Shown here: piece by piece, positions 1 to 49,916 of the stretch
Numbering within the stretch: the stretch's first letter is position 1
Layout of the letters: each line of letters begins with the position of its first letter
Assembly: GCF_016545825.1 (NCBI RefSeq)
Contig: NC_052617.1
Location: 4,288,001-4,352,000, forward strand
DNA length: 64,000 nucleotides
Direction of reading: 5' to 3'
Origin: Eucalyptus grandis
Lineage: Eukaryota; Streptophyta; Magnoliopsida; Myrtales; Myrtaceae
The notes under the pieces: generated by a model
What the model was told of the DNA's origin: nothing
The model's database searches: none
Seen by the model: only the letters and a program-made list of their open reading frames with translations
Position numbers and translations under genes: made by a program

Positions 1-227
1 TATGGTCATCATCGATTCATCATGCATTCTGCAGACGTGAACTCTTAAAAATAAAATGCGCGTTTCGCACTTGGCATTGCGCAGAATAAAATGATCAGCG
101 CAAAAGTGGACATGCCAAAACTATACAACGCTCACGTTGGTCTGAGTTTTAGTACTTTTTGCCATTTTTGTTATTGGAAGGGCGACGAGAATCTGACTTG
201 TTATGCGTCGGTAGTCACTTCGTTATC

Positions 228-339
228 GGAACAATCTAGAGAGTCTACTATTTTCTCATAAGTGAAGTCAAACCCTTCTTACGAGCCCATCAAGACTTCT
301 CTAAATTTGGAACAATCTAGAGAGTACTATTTTCTCATA
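228..339. repeat. Short direct repeat pair, ~31-33 bp, period ~81
   Basis: The segment at 228-260 recurs almost exactly at 309-339, differing by a 2-base gap. Both begin GGAACAATCTAGAGAGT and end with TTTCTCATA. The rest of 1-560 shows no gene and no recognised element. The repeat looks like a local replication-slippage duplication with no assigned function. Confidence 0.6.
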
Positions 340-559
340 GAGAGTCAAGAGAGAGTCATAAAAGCAGGTTCAGTTGGGTAAACTGTAAATCCATTTAACA
401 TCCATGTACTTTTGAGATTGCCATTTTAAATTCATTTTAAACTATTTACTGAATATAACTAACTCGTGTAATGACTCAACTCATCAAGTATGAGTTAAGA
501 AATGGATTTTTGACTCATTTAGATAGGTCTGAATACAATTAAGTGTTATCTAACCTGTT

Positions 560-1130
560 ACTTCTGAGTTATAGTTTGTTAATAAAGCAGATAAACGCTG
601 AAATTTGAGAATAAAAATGTATCTTGAGGTCTATCAACTATTCACTAAGGAGGAAAACATTTTATATATTTATCTTGAATTACGAATGTAGGGGATCTAT
701 GCAAGCTAAATGGGGATGTCAGCCAAAAAAATCAAATGTGAGCCTTGATTTCTATGAATGCAAATGCCAATGATTTGTTGTGGCTCCTCTACCTGTTCAA
801 GAAGGATGATGTACATGACACTGGAACTCTGCACATTTATTCACCTATGCTTTCCAAGATACAATTACGCCGTAAGAAGCATTTGATGGCCTCGACAATG
901 TCACTGAAAGAATCGCACCTTCCTAAAACGATTTCAATGTGCCCATGTTCGATAGGGGACTCGCTGAAGAGGGCTATCATGGAGCAAGTCGAAAGCTGGG
1001 CCACCATGGGTGAAAGTTAAGAGGTCATGGGGGCTCTACCTTTACCTATCTTAGTCTGTATATGTCCAAAAGTTCCTAAAAGAATATATATCATAGAAAT
1101 TAAGACTGTCAAATAGGAGAGAAATTGGAT
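560..1130. repeat. Left copy of a ~600-bp direct duplication flanking the UGT gene
   Basis: This stretch aligns by eye along its length with 4565-5168 in the same orientation. Shared blocks include AATAAAGCAGA near the start, TCAACTATTCAC, GCCAGCCAAAAA/GTCAGCCAAAAA, AATGTGAGCC, GAAGAGGGCTATCATGGAGC and ATTAAGACTGTCAAATAG at the end. The copies differ by substitutions and indels. The open frames in each copy (745-1020 here, 4940-5128 in the other) are not conserved between them, so I treat it as non-coding. In the right copy the segment lies ~0.9 kb downstream of the UGT stop codon, so this copy may be the 3' flank of another UGT outside the window. Confidence 0.65.
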
Positions 1131-2191
1131 ACCCCAACTAATAAAGATAAGGGCGTGTACTATCAAAAAACTTCAAATTATGTCCACTATGATATAAATA
1201 CCCTTAACTTTTTTATATACCCTCTATTTCAGCTGTATTCAAGATATATTATAAGTTCGAAATTATTTATAAACCAAAAATAAATTTGGGATATCTATGT
1301 CACAATAAGCAAATTTAAGGTTTTTCATAATATAAAAAAACTCGAGGTATTTGTATTATAATGAATATAATTTGGATTTTTTTTTTTGTGGTAATAACTT
1401 AAAGATAATTTATCCTTCTAAAAATACTTTTTTATCAATTTGTATTATTAGCCTTTTCCCGGCATCTTCTAGAAAGCAGATGATCACCATGTACACGCAA
1501 ACAGGCTATTATATTGAAATTGACGTCAAATCAAGTGAGTGGAGGGTGACGAAATTAGGCACAAAGAGAAACGGCGCTATTATTTTCTTTTAAAGTATAA
1601 TTTCATCTTTGAAAATGCCATCTTCTTTCAAGCTTAACGATCATAACCAGACGCAACTTGCACTTAACTTATGGTTTCAATCCCTTTCCATTTACCCTTT
1701 CTCCAAAAAACATATATACAAAGTAAATACTACAACCACATCAAGTCAAAAGGCTGCCATTCTCTTTTCGAAAATTATAAATCTTATCGGATTACCTGTG
1801 CAAGTAAATCAAGCCATACATGATGTTGGGCAATTATTTGTATATATATGATGGAAGGTGTTTGGAAAATGATTGCTGTTATTTATTAATTATGAACTGC
1901 ATATTTGGTCAACACACATGCGTCTGGGCAGCTCAAGAATGCATCTCCTGATAGGTTGTTTTTATTGGAACATGAAATTATCGATCAATCAAAACAAAGA
2001 ACGGTGTGTTTCAAATGTTGTCATTTGAATTCGGTGCAAGCTCGTGGCAGACTTTTCAAAGTTTATCTTCAAAGTAACTTTTTTTAATATACCTTGCTAA
2101 CTCCGGGTGAACACGCTTGTACTCTTATGCCTCATAAAACCGAACGTCAGTCCACCTAAGAGAAAAACCAACACATGGAAAGCTGATTATG

Positions 2192-2196
<5 letters not shown>
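1131..2196. other. AT-rich upstream region of the UGT gene
   Basis: This is non-coding upstream sequence with no convincing ORF. It contains short A and T tracts, including a T-run near 1378-1388. I see no unambiguous TATA box whose spacing to the start codon can be defended. The promoter of the UGT gene should lie here by position only. Confidence 0.4.

Positions 2197-2229
<33 letters not shown>
2197..2229 (+). repeat. (CT)n microsatellite in the UGT 5' leader
   Basis: About 16 CT units end 14 bases before the UGT start codon. Pyrimidine-rich leaders of this type are common in plant 5' UTRs. The tract also makes an arginine/glutamate-only reading frame on the other strand, which I reject as coding. 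Confidence 0.9.
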
Positions 2230-2232
<3 letters not shown>

Positions 2233-2243
2233 AGTTTGCTTCC

Positions 2244-3665
2244 ATGGAGGAGAAAGGTGAAGCTCATCAGGGCCATGACTCTCTGCACATAGCAATGTTC
2301 CCATGGCTTGCCATGGGCCATCTCATCCCCTTCTTCCACCTCTCCAAACACTTGGCTCAAAGGGGTCACAAAATCTCCTTCATCTCAACACCCAGAAACC
2401 TCCAGAGGCTCCCCAAAATACCCCAAAACCTCTCTCCACTCATCAATCTCATACCCCTCCCATTCCCTCACATACCAAATTTAACACCCCATGCAGAATC
2501 CTCCATTGACACTTCCTTCTCCAAGCAACAGCTCCTCAAGATAGCCATTGACAAGTTACAACCGGCCATAACATGTTTCCTTGAATCCTCACAACTAGAT
2601 TGGATCATCTATGACTTCGCTTCTCACTGGCTTCCTTCCACAGCGGCGGAGCTTGGCATTCACCGCTGCTTCTGCGGCCTCTTCAACGCTGCAGTGCTTT
2701 GCTTAATTGGCCCACCGACAGTCCTCATAGGCGGCTCAGACCCTCGAACGACGATCGAGGATTTTTTACGTGTCCCCGAGTGGATTCCCTTTGAATCTGA
2801 CATAGTTTTCCGTTCGTATGAGATCACCAGGTTTAACCAGCATTCAAGCGAGTACATCTCAGAAACACCTGATACGGTGCGTATGGGAGTAACGATAAGA
2901 GACAGCGAGGTCGTGGCCGTGAGGACGTGCGTCGAGTTTGAACCCGAGTGGATTGATCTCTTGCGGGATTTGTATCAGAAACCGCTTGTTCCTATTGGTT
3001 TCTTACCTCCATGCATGGAGGACGACGAAGATGTTAACGACATGAAATGGGTGAGCATAAAAGCGTGGCTCGATGAGCAGAGGTTGAATTCGGTGGTTTA
3101 CGTTGCACTAGGGACTGAAGCTGTTCTGAGTCAAGAGGAAGTGACTGAGTTAGCACTCGGGTTGGAGAAATCCAAATTGAGTTTCTTCTGGGTCTTGAGA
3201 GACCCACCCGAGTCAACTCAAAAAGCGATCGACATGCTACCGAATGGGTTTCTACAAGGGGTGGAGGGTCGTGGTATGGTGTGCACGGATTGGGCGCCGC
3301 AGGTCCAGATACTGAGTCACGACTCGGTTGGTGGGTTCTTGACTCACTGTGGCTGGAACTCGATAATAGAGGGCTTAGCATTTGGTCGGGTTCTGATGCT
3401 GTTTCCGATGACGACCGACCAAGGACCTAACGCAAGACTGTTGCAGGGTAAGGGACTAGGGATTGAGGTCACTAGGAAAGAAGACGGAATGTTCACAAGT
3501 GACGCGGTGGCTGAACTACTGAGGTTCGCCATGGTGGACGACTTGGGCTCGTCATTGAGAGCTTCAGCCAAGGAAGCAAAGAAATTACTCGGCGACAGAG
3601 AGACCAACCAGCGCTGTATGGACGAGTTCATACAATACTTGGTAGAGCAGAAGAAAACAGAATAG
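2244..3665 (+). CDS. UDP-glycosyltransferase, UGT91-like (family 1 GT)
   Basis: An intact single-exon gene of 473 residues, normal for plant family-1 glycosyltransferases. It should transfer a sugar from a UDP donor to a small molecule in the cytosol. The N-terminal domain opens with the AMFPWLAMGH motif, with the likely catalytic histidine at residue 26 and its partner aspartate at 124 (WIIYDFA). The C-terminal PSPG donor-binding box spans residues 350-393 (WAPQ to DQ, exactly 44 residues) with HCGWNS at 368-373. The closing Gln393 is the residue usually linked to UDP-glucose use. The sequence style (MFPWLA.GH, FISTPRN, LDWIIYDFA) matches the UGT91 family, several members of which extend existing sugar chains on saponins, flavonoids or diterpenoids. 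The acceptor cannot be read from sequence. The start at 2244 gives a normal 14-residue lead before the first beta strand. No neighbouring pathway gene is present. Confidence 0.93.
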   Translation: MEEKGEAHQGHDSLHIAMFPWLAMGHLIPFFHLSKHLAQRGHKISFISTPRNLQRLPKIPQNLSPLINLIPLPFPHIPNLTPHAESSIDTSFSKQQLLKIAIDKLQPAITCFLESSQLDWIIYDFASHWLPSTAAELGIHRCFCGLFNAAVLCLIGPPTVLIGGSDPRTTIEDFLRVPEWIPFESDIVFRSYEITRFNQHSSEYISETPDTVRMGVTIRDSEVVAVRTCVEFEPEWIDLLRDLYQKPLVPIGFLPPCMEDDEDVNDMKWVSIKAWLDEQRLNSVVYVALGTEAVLSQEEVTELALGLEKSKLSFFWVLRDPPESTQKAIDMLPNGFLQGVEGRGMVCTDWAPQVQILSHDSVGGFLTHCGWNSIIEGLAFGRVLMLFPMTTDQGPNARLLQGKGLGIEVTRKEDGMFTSDAVAELLRFAMVDDLGSSLRASAKEAKKLLGDRETNQRCMDEFIQYLVEQKKTE

Positions 3666-4564
3666 TCTGAGGCATCATGCAAACATGAGATCAATCGCAT
3701 CAGCAAGCATTTTCTACGAAAGAATGATGACTTTGATAAAGCTTCCATAGTCAACTTTCCGAACATTCAATGCCACATTTTACAATTTAGACTATCTCAT
3801 CCTTGCGCATACGGTAGAAATACTTATTACTTCTGGTGCCGTGAAATGCAGGATTAAGAGCAACAGACACAATTGAATACCAATTTCCTCAAGTATTGTC
3901 AGTTCGGTAGAGACAAACCCACCGGAAGAAAGTGAGTTCATCGTCTATATACTTTAAACCGGGACGCAAACTCAGAAGATTCGGGCTCACTTTCCCACAC
4001 TGCAATCTTCTTGCAGAGCCCTAAACATATGTAGATACCCATGCTCGTGCGCGCACACACCCACCAGATAAACTTGCTTCAGTGAAGGAAAATTCAACAT
4101 GTGCGTGCCTGGAACAAGTACTCGTTTCCCATAAACATGACCTGTACACTGAATTATTTCCACAGCATATTTGTTCTTCCAAAACCACATGAAGCACTAT
4201 ATCGATCAGAGTTACAGAGAATAGATGTACAGAAACTCGTATAAATTCTGCGTATAACAACCTCACAACCTATCTCGAGTAATGGAATACATAAAACTTT
4301 ACCCATTATTCTCTCTCTTCACAGTAACTATTTATATGCAACATTATCCACGAGTTCAGTTCACAATCATGGACATCCGTAACTCAAACAAAAATGCAGG
4401 TGCGAGATCTGCAGGCGGTAAAGTTCCCTTATATTTACATACGTAGAGTACCATTCATCCTATACAACTTCACATATGCGGACCTTTTAACTTAGAATAA
4501 TCAAATGATCTCAAGAAATGTCAATATGATAGATACAGTAAAGCTTTTACCTAGCATATCACTT
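3666..4564. other. UGT 3' flank, no gene seen
   Basis: This holds the 3' untranslated region and intergenic DNA. Small open frames on the minus strand (3987-4266) show no family resemblance and overlap one another. I see no repeat or RNA gene here. Confidence 0.4.
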
Positions 4565-5168
4565 CTAACCGGTGGTCTGTCAATAAAGCAGACAAAAGGC
4601 AAAGCTTGAGAATAAAAGTAGTCTGATGTCTGTCAACTATTCACCAAGGAGGAAACCATACCGTCTTTCAAAAGGAAACCATTTTTCTTTATTTATTTTG
4701 AATTACAAATGTAGGTGATCTATACAAGCTATAAGGGGCTGCCAGCCAAAAACAAATGTGAGCCCCGGTTTCTATCGATACAACTGCCTCTCCCGTGTTC
4801 TACATAAGGCTCTTCTACCTGATCAAGAACGATGATATACATGAGAGTGGAACTCCGCACATCTTACTCACCAATGATTTCCAAGGGTACCAGTAGACGA
4901 GACACAAATACACTGTAACAAGGATTTGATGTCTAGAGAATGTCACTGAAAGCATTGCACCTTCCTGAAGATTTCAATGTGCGCATGTTCCATAGTGGAC
5001 TTCTTGAAGAGGGCTATCATGGAGCAAGTCCAAAACTGCACAAGCATGGGTATGTGTTTGGTGGTCATCAAGCCTATACCTTCACCTATCTCACGTGGCA
5101 TGTGTCTAAAAGTTCCTGCAAAATATAATTTTGTATAATTAAGACTGTCAAATAGAAGAGAAACTGTA
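4565..5168. repeat. Right copy of the ~600-bp direct duplication
   Basis: The partner of 560-1130, same orientation, about 4 kb apart, with the UGT gene between them. It starts near CAATAAAGCAGACA and ends near GACTGTCAAATAGAAGAG. It carries a 62-codon open frame (4940-5128) that is disrupted in the left copy, so coding status is unlikely. It may be a remnant of a tandem duplication covering a UGT and its 3' flank. Confidence 0.65.
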
Positions 5169-5698
5169 AGACATCAAAACAAAACTTAGATAAACACTGT
5201 CCATGAGCAAAATAACCACTGGGGGAGGATCTGCACTTATTCGACCCATTAAATTCACATTTTTCCTTCACAGGTATCTCAGACAATGTTGTCTTTTCCA
5301 ATAGATATGTGTAAGGAGATTATGATGATCATCAAATAAGAGAGTGCTTCAAAATGTCACCAATAAGCTCCAGCATGTTCTCAACATATAAAGCACACAC
5401 AAATTCAAAGTAAATTTTACTACGGAAAGCTAGTAGAAGCTATTCAATGTCCCATTCCTATTACTTGAGACCATATTTCAGTGTCGAGTTTGATCCCTTA
5501 GCAGTGCTACTGCAGGAAAGTTCTTAAAGATCTCAATCATTGTATTCAACGCGCTTGATGGCTGTTTCTCTTTATTTGTGCCCTCACCTTTTTCGGGGAA
5601 AAAGAGCACTGGGACAGAGTGAATGAATATAAGACGATTTTTAGTCTCAATTTACTGCTAAATGTAAATAATAGGTTGTCATGACAACAGCAATGTCA

Positions 5699-5744
5699 AA
5701 TATCTGTCGAATGTTTTTTTTTTGGTAAGAATATCTGTCGAATG
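5699..5744 (-). mobile_element. Micro-insertion: T-tract plus GGTAAG flanked by target-site duplication
   Basis: A perfect direct repeat (AATATCTGTCGAATG at 5699-5713 and 5730-5744, extendable by three T) brackets a run of T followed by GGTAAG. Read on the minus strand the insert is CTTACC followed by poly(A). That is the form expected of a LINE or SINE tail inserted by target-primed reverse transcription with almost complete 5' truncation. There is no coding content. Confidence 0.6.
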
Positions 5745-6118
5745 TTTCGACCTTGAAAAAAAAAAAAAAACAGAAACAAAACAAATATATCCATTGAATG
5801 CATTGATACTTGAGAAGAGACAGAAGTCAATGCATTAAAGGAAAATTTGGCATCACTGCAATTGAGCACAAGATGAGAGATTTATCAAAGGTGATCTGGA
5901 TATGTGAAGATAGAATTGAGCATAAGTCTCAGTGGGAAGACATGATGTTTACAATGGAATTGCAGGGCAAATGAGCAAGGGAAGAGGCAAAAGACATGGG
6001 CTGATACTCTGAGTACCGGTTTTTAGTACAGAGGATTAGGCACAGAACAGAGTGCAAAGGCATAGAATAAATCTATGTAGCTGACTCCACTTAATTGGAA
6101 AAGGATTAGTTGTTTACA
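5745..6118. other. Intergenic DNA, nothing recognised
   Basis: AT-rich sequence with an A-run near 5757-5770. No open frame or repeat of note is visible. It lies between the UGT gene and the 3' end of the minus-strand BEACH gene. Confidence 0.35.
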
Positions 6119-6490
6119 TGAGATGATTTTGAAACTCCAAAAACCACAAGATCAAGCATTTGACCCAAAATGAGCCAAATTTTCTTTGAATGGGAAGTTC
6201 TTCCTTTAGAATGAAGTTATGGCCCAACACGTCTCTAAATTTTTCCAGAGGTACTAAAAGAATCAATCTAAACACAATTGTAAGTAAAATAGAGGATATG
6301 GAATTTCCAAACACCACAAGATCAACCATGTGACCCAAAAGAAGCCAAACTTTCTTAGAATGGGAAGTTCGTCCTTCTGAATGAGGTTTTGGCCCTCAAC
6401 ATGTGCTCTAAGTACTAATAGAATCAAAATGAACAAAAGTATAAGTAAATTAGATGATTTAAAAGCTCCAACAATCATAAGAATCAACAT
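6119..6490. repeat. Tandem repeat, ~178-bp unit, about 2.2 copies
   Basis: Unit 1 (about 6119-6296) and unit 2 (about 6297-6460) share ACCACAAGATCAA.CAT, TGACCCAAAA, GAATGGGAAGTTC, GAATGA.GTT.TGGCCC and AGAATCAA in order. A third partial unit follows at about 6460-6490 (GATTTAAAAGCTCCAACAATCA). Minus-strand frames through it are repetitive echoes and not genes. It sits ~0.45 kb beyond the stop of the BEACH gene, so it may lie in or near its 3' UTR. Confidence 0.7.
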
Positions 6491-6928
6491 TTTATAATTG
6501 CTAGTAGTTGATCAAATCTGCAGTATCAACAGAGACACAAGGTTTCAAAGCCAACAGCTCTGTTAGAGAACTGGGAAAAAATTCAAAAGAGGAGCAATGT
6601 CATGAATTTGCATCTTCATAGTAGTATGCATTGGACTCAACATGTTATAATAGCTACCAGTGAATAGTCACAGATACCATCTGGGCTTAAATTATCTAAA
6701 AAGAGTCTCAGCACATAAAATTCTAAATGAATAAATATAATTGCCCCTGTTCAACGTAAGAGAATTGAGCAATAGCAAAATATGCAGAATAAGGAAATGA
6801 AAAAAGATGACAAGAACTAAAGAGATTTAAAAATGACAACCTAACAAGGTATCCTCAGCAGCAACCTACCTCCATTCACAAGAATACCAGCAACAGTCAG
6901 TCCATGACTTGCACTCTAAATTACGCAT

Positions 6929-46231
<39,303 letters not shown>

Positions 46232-46558
46232 GCTTTCGACCAAACTTGAAACTTCACCTTCTGATAATCGGCAAGGAGATACTCATTCCTGTTCGAGCAA
46301 CAGTCCACAGCTCGATCAATCTGTACATTGAAAGAGTTAACCCATCACACTCCCGAAACTCTGAACACAAGAAATGTACGCGCACGAGCATGACTGCCAA
46401 TTAGCACAAAAAATGGAGTAGCTATATCTCTTAAGTTCTTAACTTCACCGGTTAGGCCGAAAACATTCAGAGAACAACCGCAAGACTACGTCTTCTCCTA
46501 ATCAAGTCAACTCGAAACGACTACCGTTGCTCCCTCCCCTCATGCGACACGACACGAA

Positions 46559-46603
<45 letters not shown>

Positions 46604-47040
46604 ACGTTCGAGCTCACTCCAAAACATCTAAATAGACGAATCGAACGGATTACGGTATCCGCCAAGATACGTAGCAATCTCCCGTCCCTCTCTGGACTTC
46701 ACAGAGTAATGCGACTCCGGATTCAGAATGCGAAGCGATCGACAAAGCTTCAACGGAAAGAGTCGCTCCGGATTGAGAGCATCCAATCGAAGGTCAAGCG
46801 ACCGACCGACAACCGGAAACTCAAACCTCCCGGACAAGCCGGCCGACGATTTCCGCGGACGACGATCCCGGGAAGGATCGGGCGGGCGGGGGGCTAGTCG
46901 AAGACGGGAACGGACGACGTACCTGATCGGATTGAGGTCGCCGGAGTCCTCCGACGAGAGCCCTAGGGGATTAGGTTTTTGGTTTTCCGGGGCGGAGATC
47001 TGCCTCCGAAGATCGTCGAAGCTTTTTCTCTTCAGTGGCG
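46232..47040 (-). other. BCHB: BCHB 5' leader: coding-exon leader, 5'UTR intron and first non-coding exon
   Basis: Upstream of the start codon a leader of 57 bases (46288-46232) is preceded by an acceptor (CGAACAG|GAATG). A matching donor (GATCAG|GTACGT) lies at 46923/46922, giving a 634-base 5'UTR intron (46922-46289). The first exon begins somewhere near 47040 in GC-rich sequence. The transcription start cannot be fixed from sequence alone. Confidence 0.6.
46567..46601. repeat. (GA)n microsatellite in BCHB 5'UTR intron
   Basis: About 17 GA units, read as CT on the BCHB sense strand. It lies within the predicted 5'UTR intron. Confidence 0.88.
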
Positions 47041-47940
47041 TCGCCGATGCGAAAGGGAATGCCGGGCAATGATGACGAAAGGAATAAGGGAGAAAATGAT
47101 GAGTAATTAGACTTTAGCCCCGCGAGTTATCTTTATTTCCGATAATGGCCCTTTCGTTGAGCCTGAGCCCAATTAGCTTGGCCGTTAAACGCGGCCGCAG
47201 CGACGTCGGACGGGAATGAAAAGCGTTAATTCTCTTAAAACTTTTTCTTATTTCCAATTGCGGAGTTCCCCTCTACCGACAGGCCATCACGCCCGGCTTA
47301 TGAAAGCTCTCACGAAGTGAAAAAATAGAGGGTACGGATGAAGAGGCATTCGCAAGCTTCGCATAATCCCATCGTGTTTAGCAATTAAGAAATTTGCAAA
47401 ATATTGATATTCGGAAATAGCTCAAACAGCTCCGATAATAATGAATCGATCCATAAATACGACCCTTAAAAAATCTAAAACATTTGAAGCCACAAGGAAA
47501 AAGATAACTTTTGTTGCACTTCCCATTTATCTTGCTTATTATCAGTTTCGATTAGGATTTTTCCAAATTCACAATTTTTTTCCCTAATTCAATAATACAG
47601 CTAATTTCAATGAGATTTTATGTGCATATTAGCAATGTAACTCTTTCTAATGAGCATTTCTTTTGATAATTTTTATAATCTCTGAGTATAGTAAAAACAT
47701 TATAATTTATGTGCAATATTCAACTGTTATCGAATCCTTTATACTTTGCCTTGAACTAAGAATTTTGCTTTTTATAGGGAGCACATCTCGATAATCCAAC
47801 GAGGCCCATTTATGTATCTCCGATCCCTTTTAGATACCTTATTCTTACTTAGTGGGCCCAGTAGAGTGAAAGCCCGGCCCATCATGGTGCTACTGGACCT
47901 AATAATTTTGGCAAACCCAATAAGTGTGCAATGGAGCCGA
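47041..47940. other. Upstream region of BCHB, no further gene seen
   Basis: The BCHB promoter should lie in the first few hundred bases here by position. The sequence goes from GC-rich near 47200 to AT-rich. Open frames of 70-90 codons around 47772-48042 derive from the repeat next to them. Confidence 0.4.
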
Positions 47941-47944
47941 TTGT

Positions 47945-48300
47945 TGGCGCTGCCAAGCTCAAGCTCAACTAAATTCACGTCCTCGATACTCGAAACTGGA
48001 AACTCCAACTCAAGCTCGAGCTCGAGCTTGATCAAATATTGATTTTCTGCTCAAGCTCGACTAGAGTAGAAGATCGAGATACTCCGAACTTCGACCTGAT
48101 TTGTCTCGATTACAATCAACTTATAAGCTTGAACATTATGTAAATTTAAGTGTGCTTTATCTAGCTTTATAATTGCCGAAAGCCCTATTAGGCTAAGTTT
48201 ACAAACCTATCAAGCTGAGTATTAACAAACTCGAGCTTGGCCCAACAAGATGCTCAAGTAGCTCAAACTTGAGGTTGATTAGAAGCTAAGCAAGTCAATC
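47945..48300. repeat. Degenerate palindromic AAGCTCGAGCTT repeat
   Basis: CTCAAGCTC, AGCTCGAGCTTGA and TCGAGCTTGG words recur on both strands. They give glutamate-leucine or serine-only frames, which are repeat artefacts. Such palindromic CTCGAGCTTGA tracts are common plant intergenic repeats. Confidence 0.6.
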
Positions 48301-48429
48301 TCAATAGTCATCTCATCCTAAACGTGTTCACTCAAATTTGTTCAGTGTTTACGTTTAATTTACACCAACTATGTTTAAGAAATACAGTGTCTCTTTTTCG
48401 TGGTCAACCATCGAGCCACTTTATTTCCA

Positions 48430-48720
48430 CTAGGATCCATTTGTTTAAAAGGAAAACCATTTTCGGAAATTTGTTTTTCGACTTTCTAGTATTTGAATAA
48501 TGAAAAACCAATTGATCCATAGAAATTTTTTTCCATAAACTGAAAACAACAGGCTTGAATTGGAGGAAAATAGCTCTTATTTAGGCAAGAAGGAAACTCA
48601 CTTTCCTTAGACCACAAAATAAATCAAAACTAACCATTTTTCTTGAAAATGATTTTCATCGACATGAAGCTTTCAGTGAAATAAGGCAATCACGCTCCAC
48701 AGGTTTCAATGATCACACCC
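48430..48720. repeat. Probable dispersed repeat with GGAAAACCATTTTCGG motifs
   Basis: The stretch shows AAAGGAAAACCATTTTCGG, then TTTGAATAATGAAAAACC and CTTGAAAATGATTTTCATCG. These are words I associate with a dispersed AT-rich plant element. No clear ends or target-site duplications could be identified, so the limits are approximate. Confidence 0.35.
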
Positions 48721-49916
48721 TCAAATTTCCAGCCATAGAAAAGTGCTTCCAAAGGGACGAACGCCCGTGTGCTCAGCAACCAAGGTCGAGCATTTCAAAG
48801 CCAACACCTGACATCCTAATCTACGAACATTAAAGTAACTAAAAAAAAGTCAATGTTACTTGTTCCAGGATGTGGTTCCCGTTAGTTCGATGGCGAGCCA
48901 CTAATCAAATACGATCAGGATCGCTCGTCGGGATATGCTTTCCCTTCCTATCCGGATGCTCCCCCTCGTTCCATTATTTTTATACGCAAGTTGCTGAAAA
49001 AAGTAATATGGACAAACAGCATCTCTCTGACCATATCATGTGCATTTAGATAGATTATCATTCTTTGGCTAATGACTTAGCCAATTGCCTGAGCTCTCGT
49101 CATATCATGTCTAGTATAGTTCTTTGCCTTGACAATTTATGATTAGATTTCAAGCTTAGTGCGACAGCATTTACATGCGTGTAATTTAATTTAATTTAGT
49201 GGGAAATAATAAGAAGGGCTTTTACCACGCGGCTCTTGATTCTTCGTAATTAAAAGTATCACGTTGCCATTGTTTGGGAGTGTGCCTTAAGATCGTCTGG
49301 GGAGGTGTATTTGTCCGGGAGATGAAAATTTCCCGACCTAGACACCGCCACACCGCGACGTGAGGAAGAAGATATCATTGCCCACTGACATTTGTTAGTT
49401 ATCATCAGTTAGAAAACAAATGAATGTTTCATTTTGGCCTCCTAATACAACAAGATGAAAGTTCGCATACTAAACATACATTAGTTACTTTTCTATTTTT
49501 CGAATGGACGAGTCTATTGTACTAGGAAATTCTTCGAGTATAATGGAATACATGATCTGAAAGGCCGTAAATAAATAAATAAAGTGTAGAAGGCGGGAGG
49601 GGTGGTGGTGGCGTGGTTACAACGGCGGTAACAATAGTCGTCGGTTAGTCGAATAGACAGAAATTTATTATCATGGTAGTCGAAGAAGGCGGTGCAATTG
49701 AGTACGGTCCTAGTGACGGCCAAGACGGTGGCAGTGGTAATTATGACGACAAGGAAATGTAACCTCTGTCATTGACTTCGGGGTTACATGCATAAGGATT
49801 TCAACCTTTCTATCAAATTATGGCTGTACACGTACTTTAATGGTTTTATTGGATGCATTTGTTTTGTGCCGCCGACTTCAAAGGAGCTTGTTCTTTTCCA
49901 TGCTTGTCGAAGCATG
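48721..49916. other. Intergenic DNA, nothing recognised
   Basis: Mixed-composition DNA with only short frames lacking family resemblance. No RNA gene signature was seen. Confidence 0.35.

Noticed and set aside
745..1020. 91-codon frame upstream of the UGT
   Set aside because: It lies in the duplicated segment, and the frame is not preserved in the other copy (4940-5128), so coding constraint is absent.
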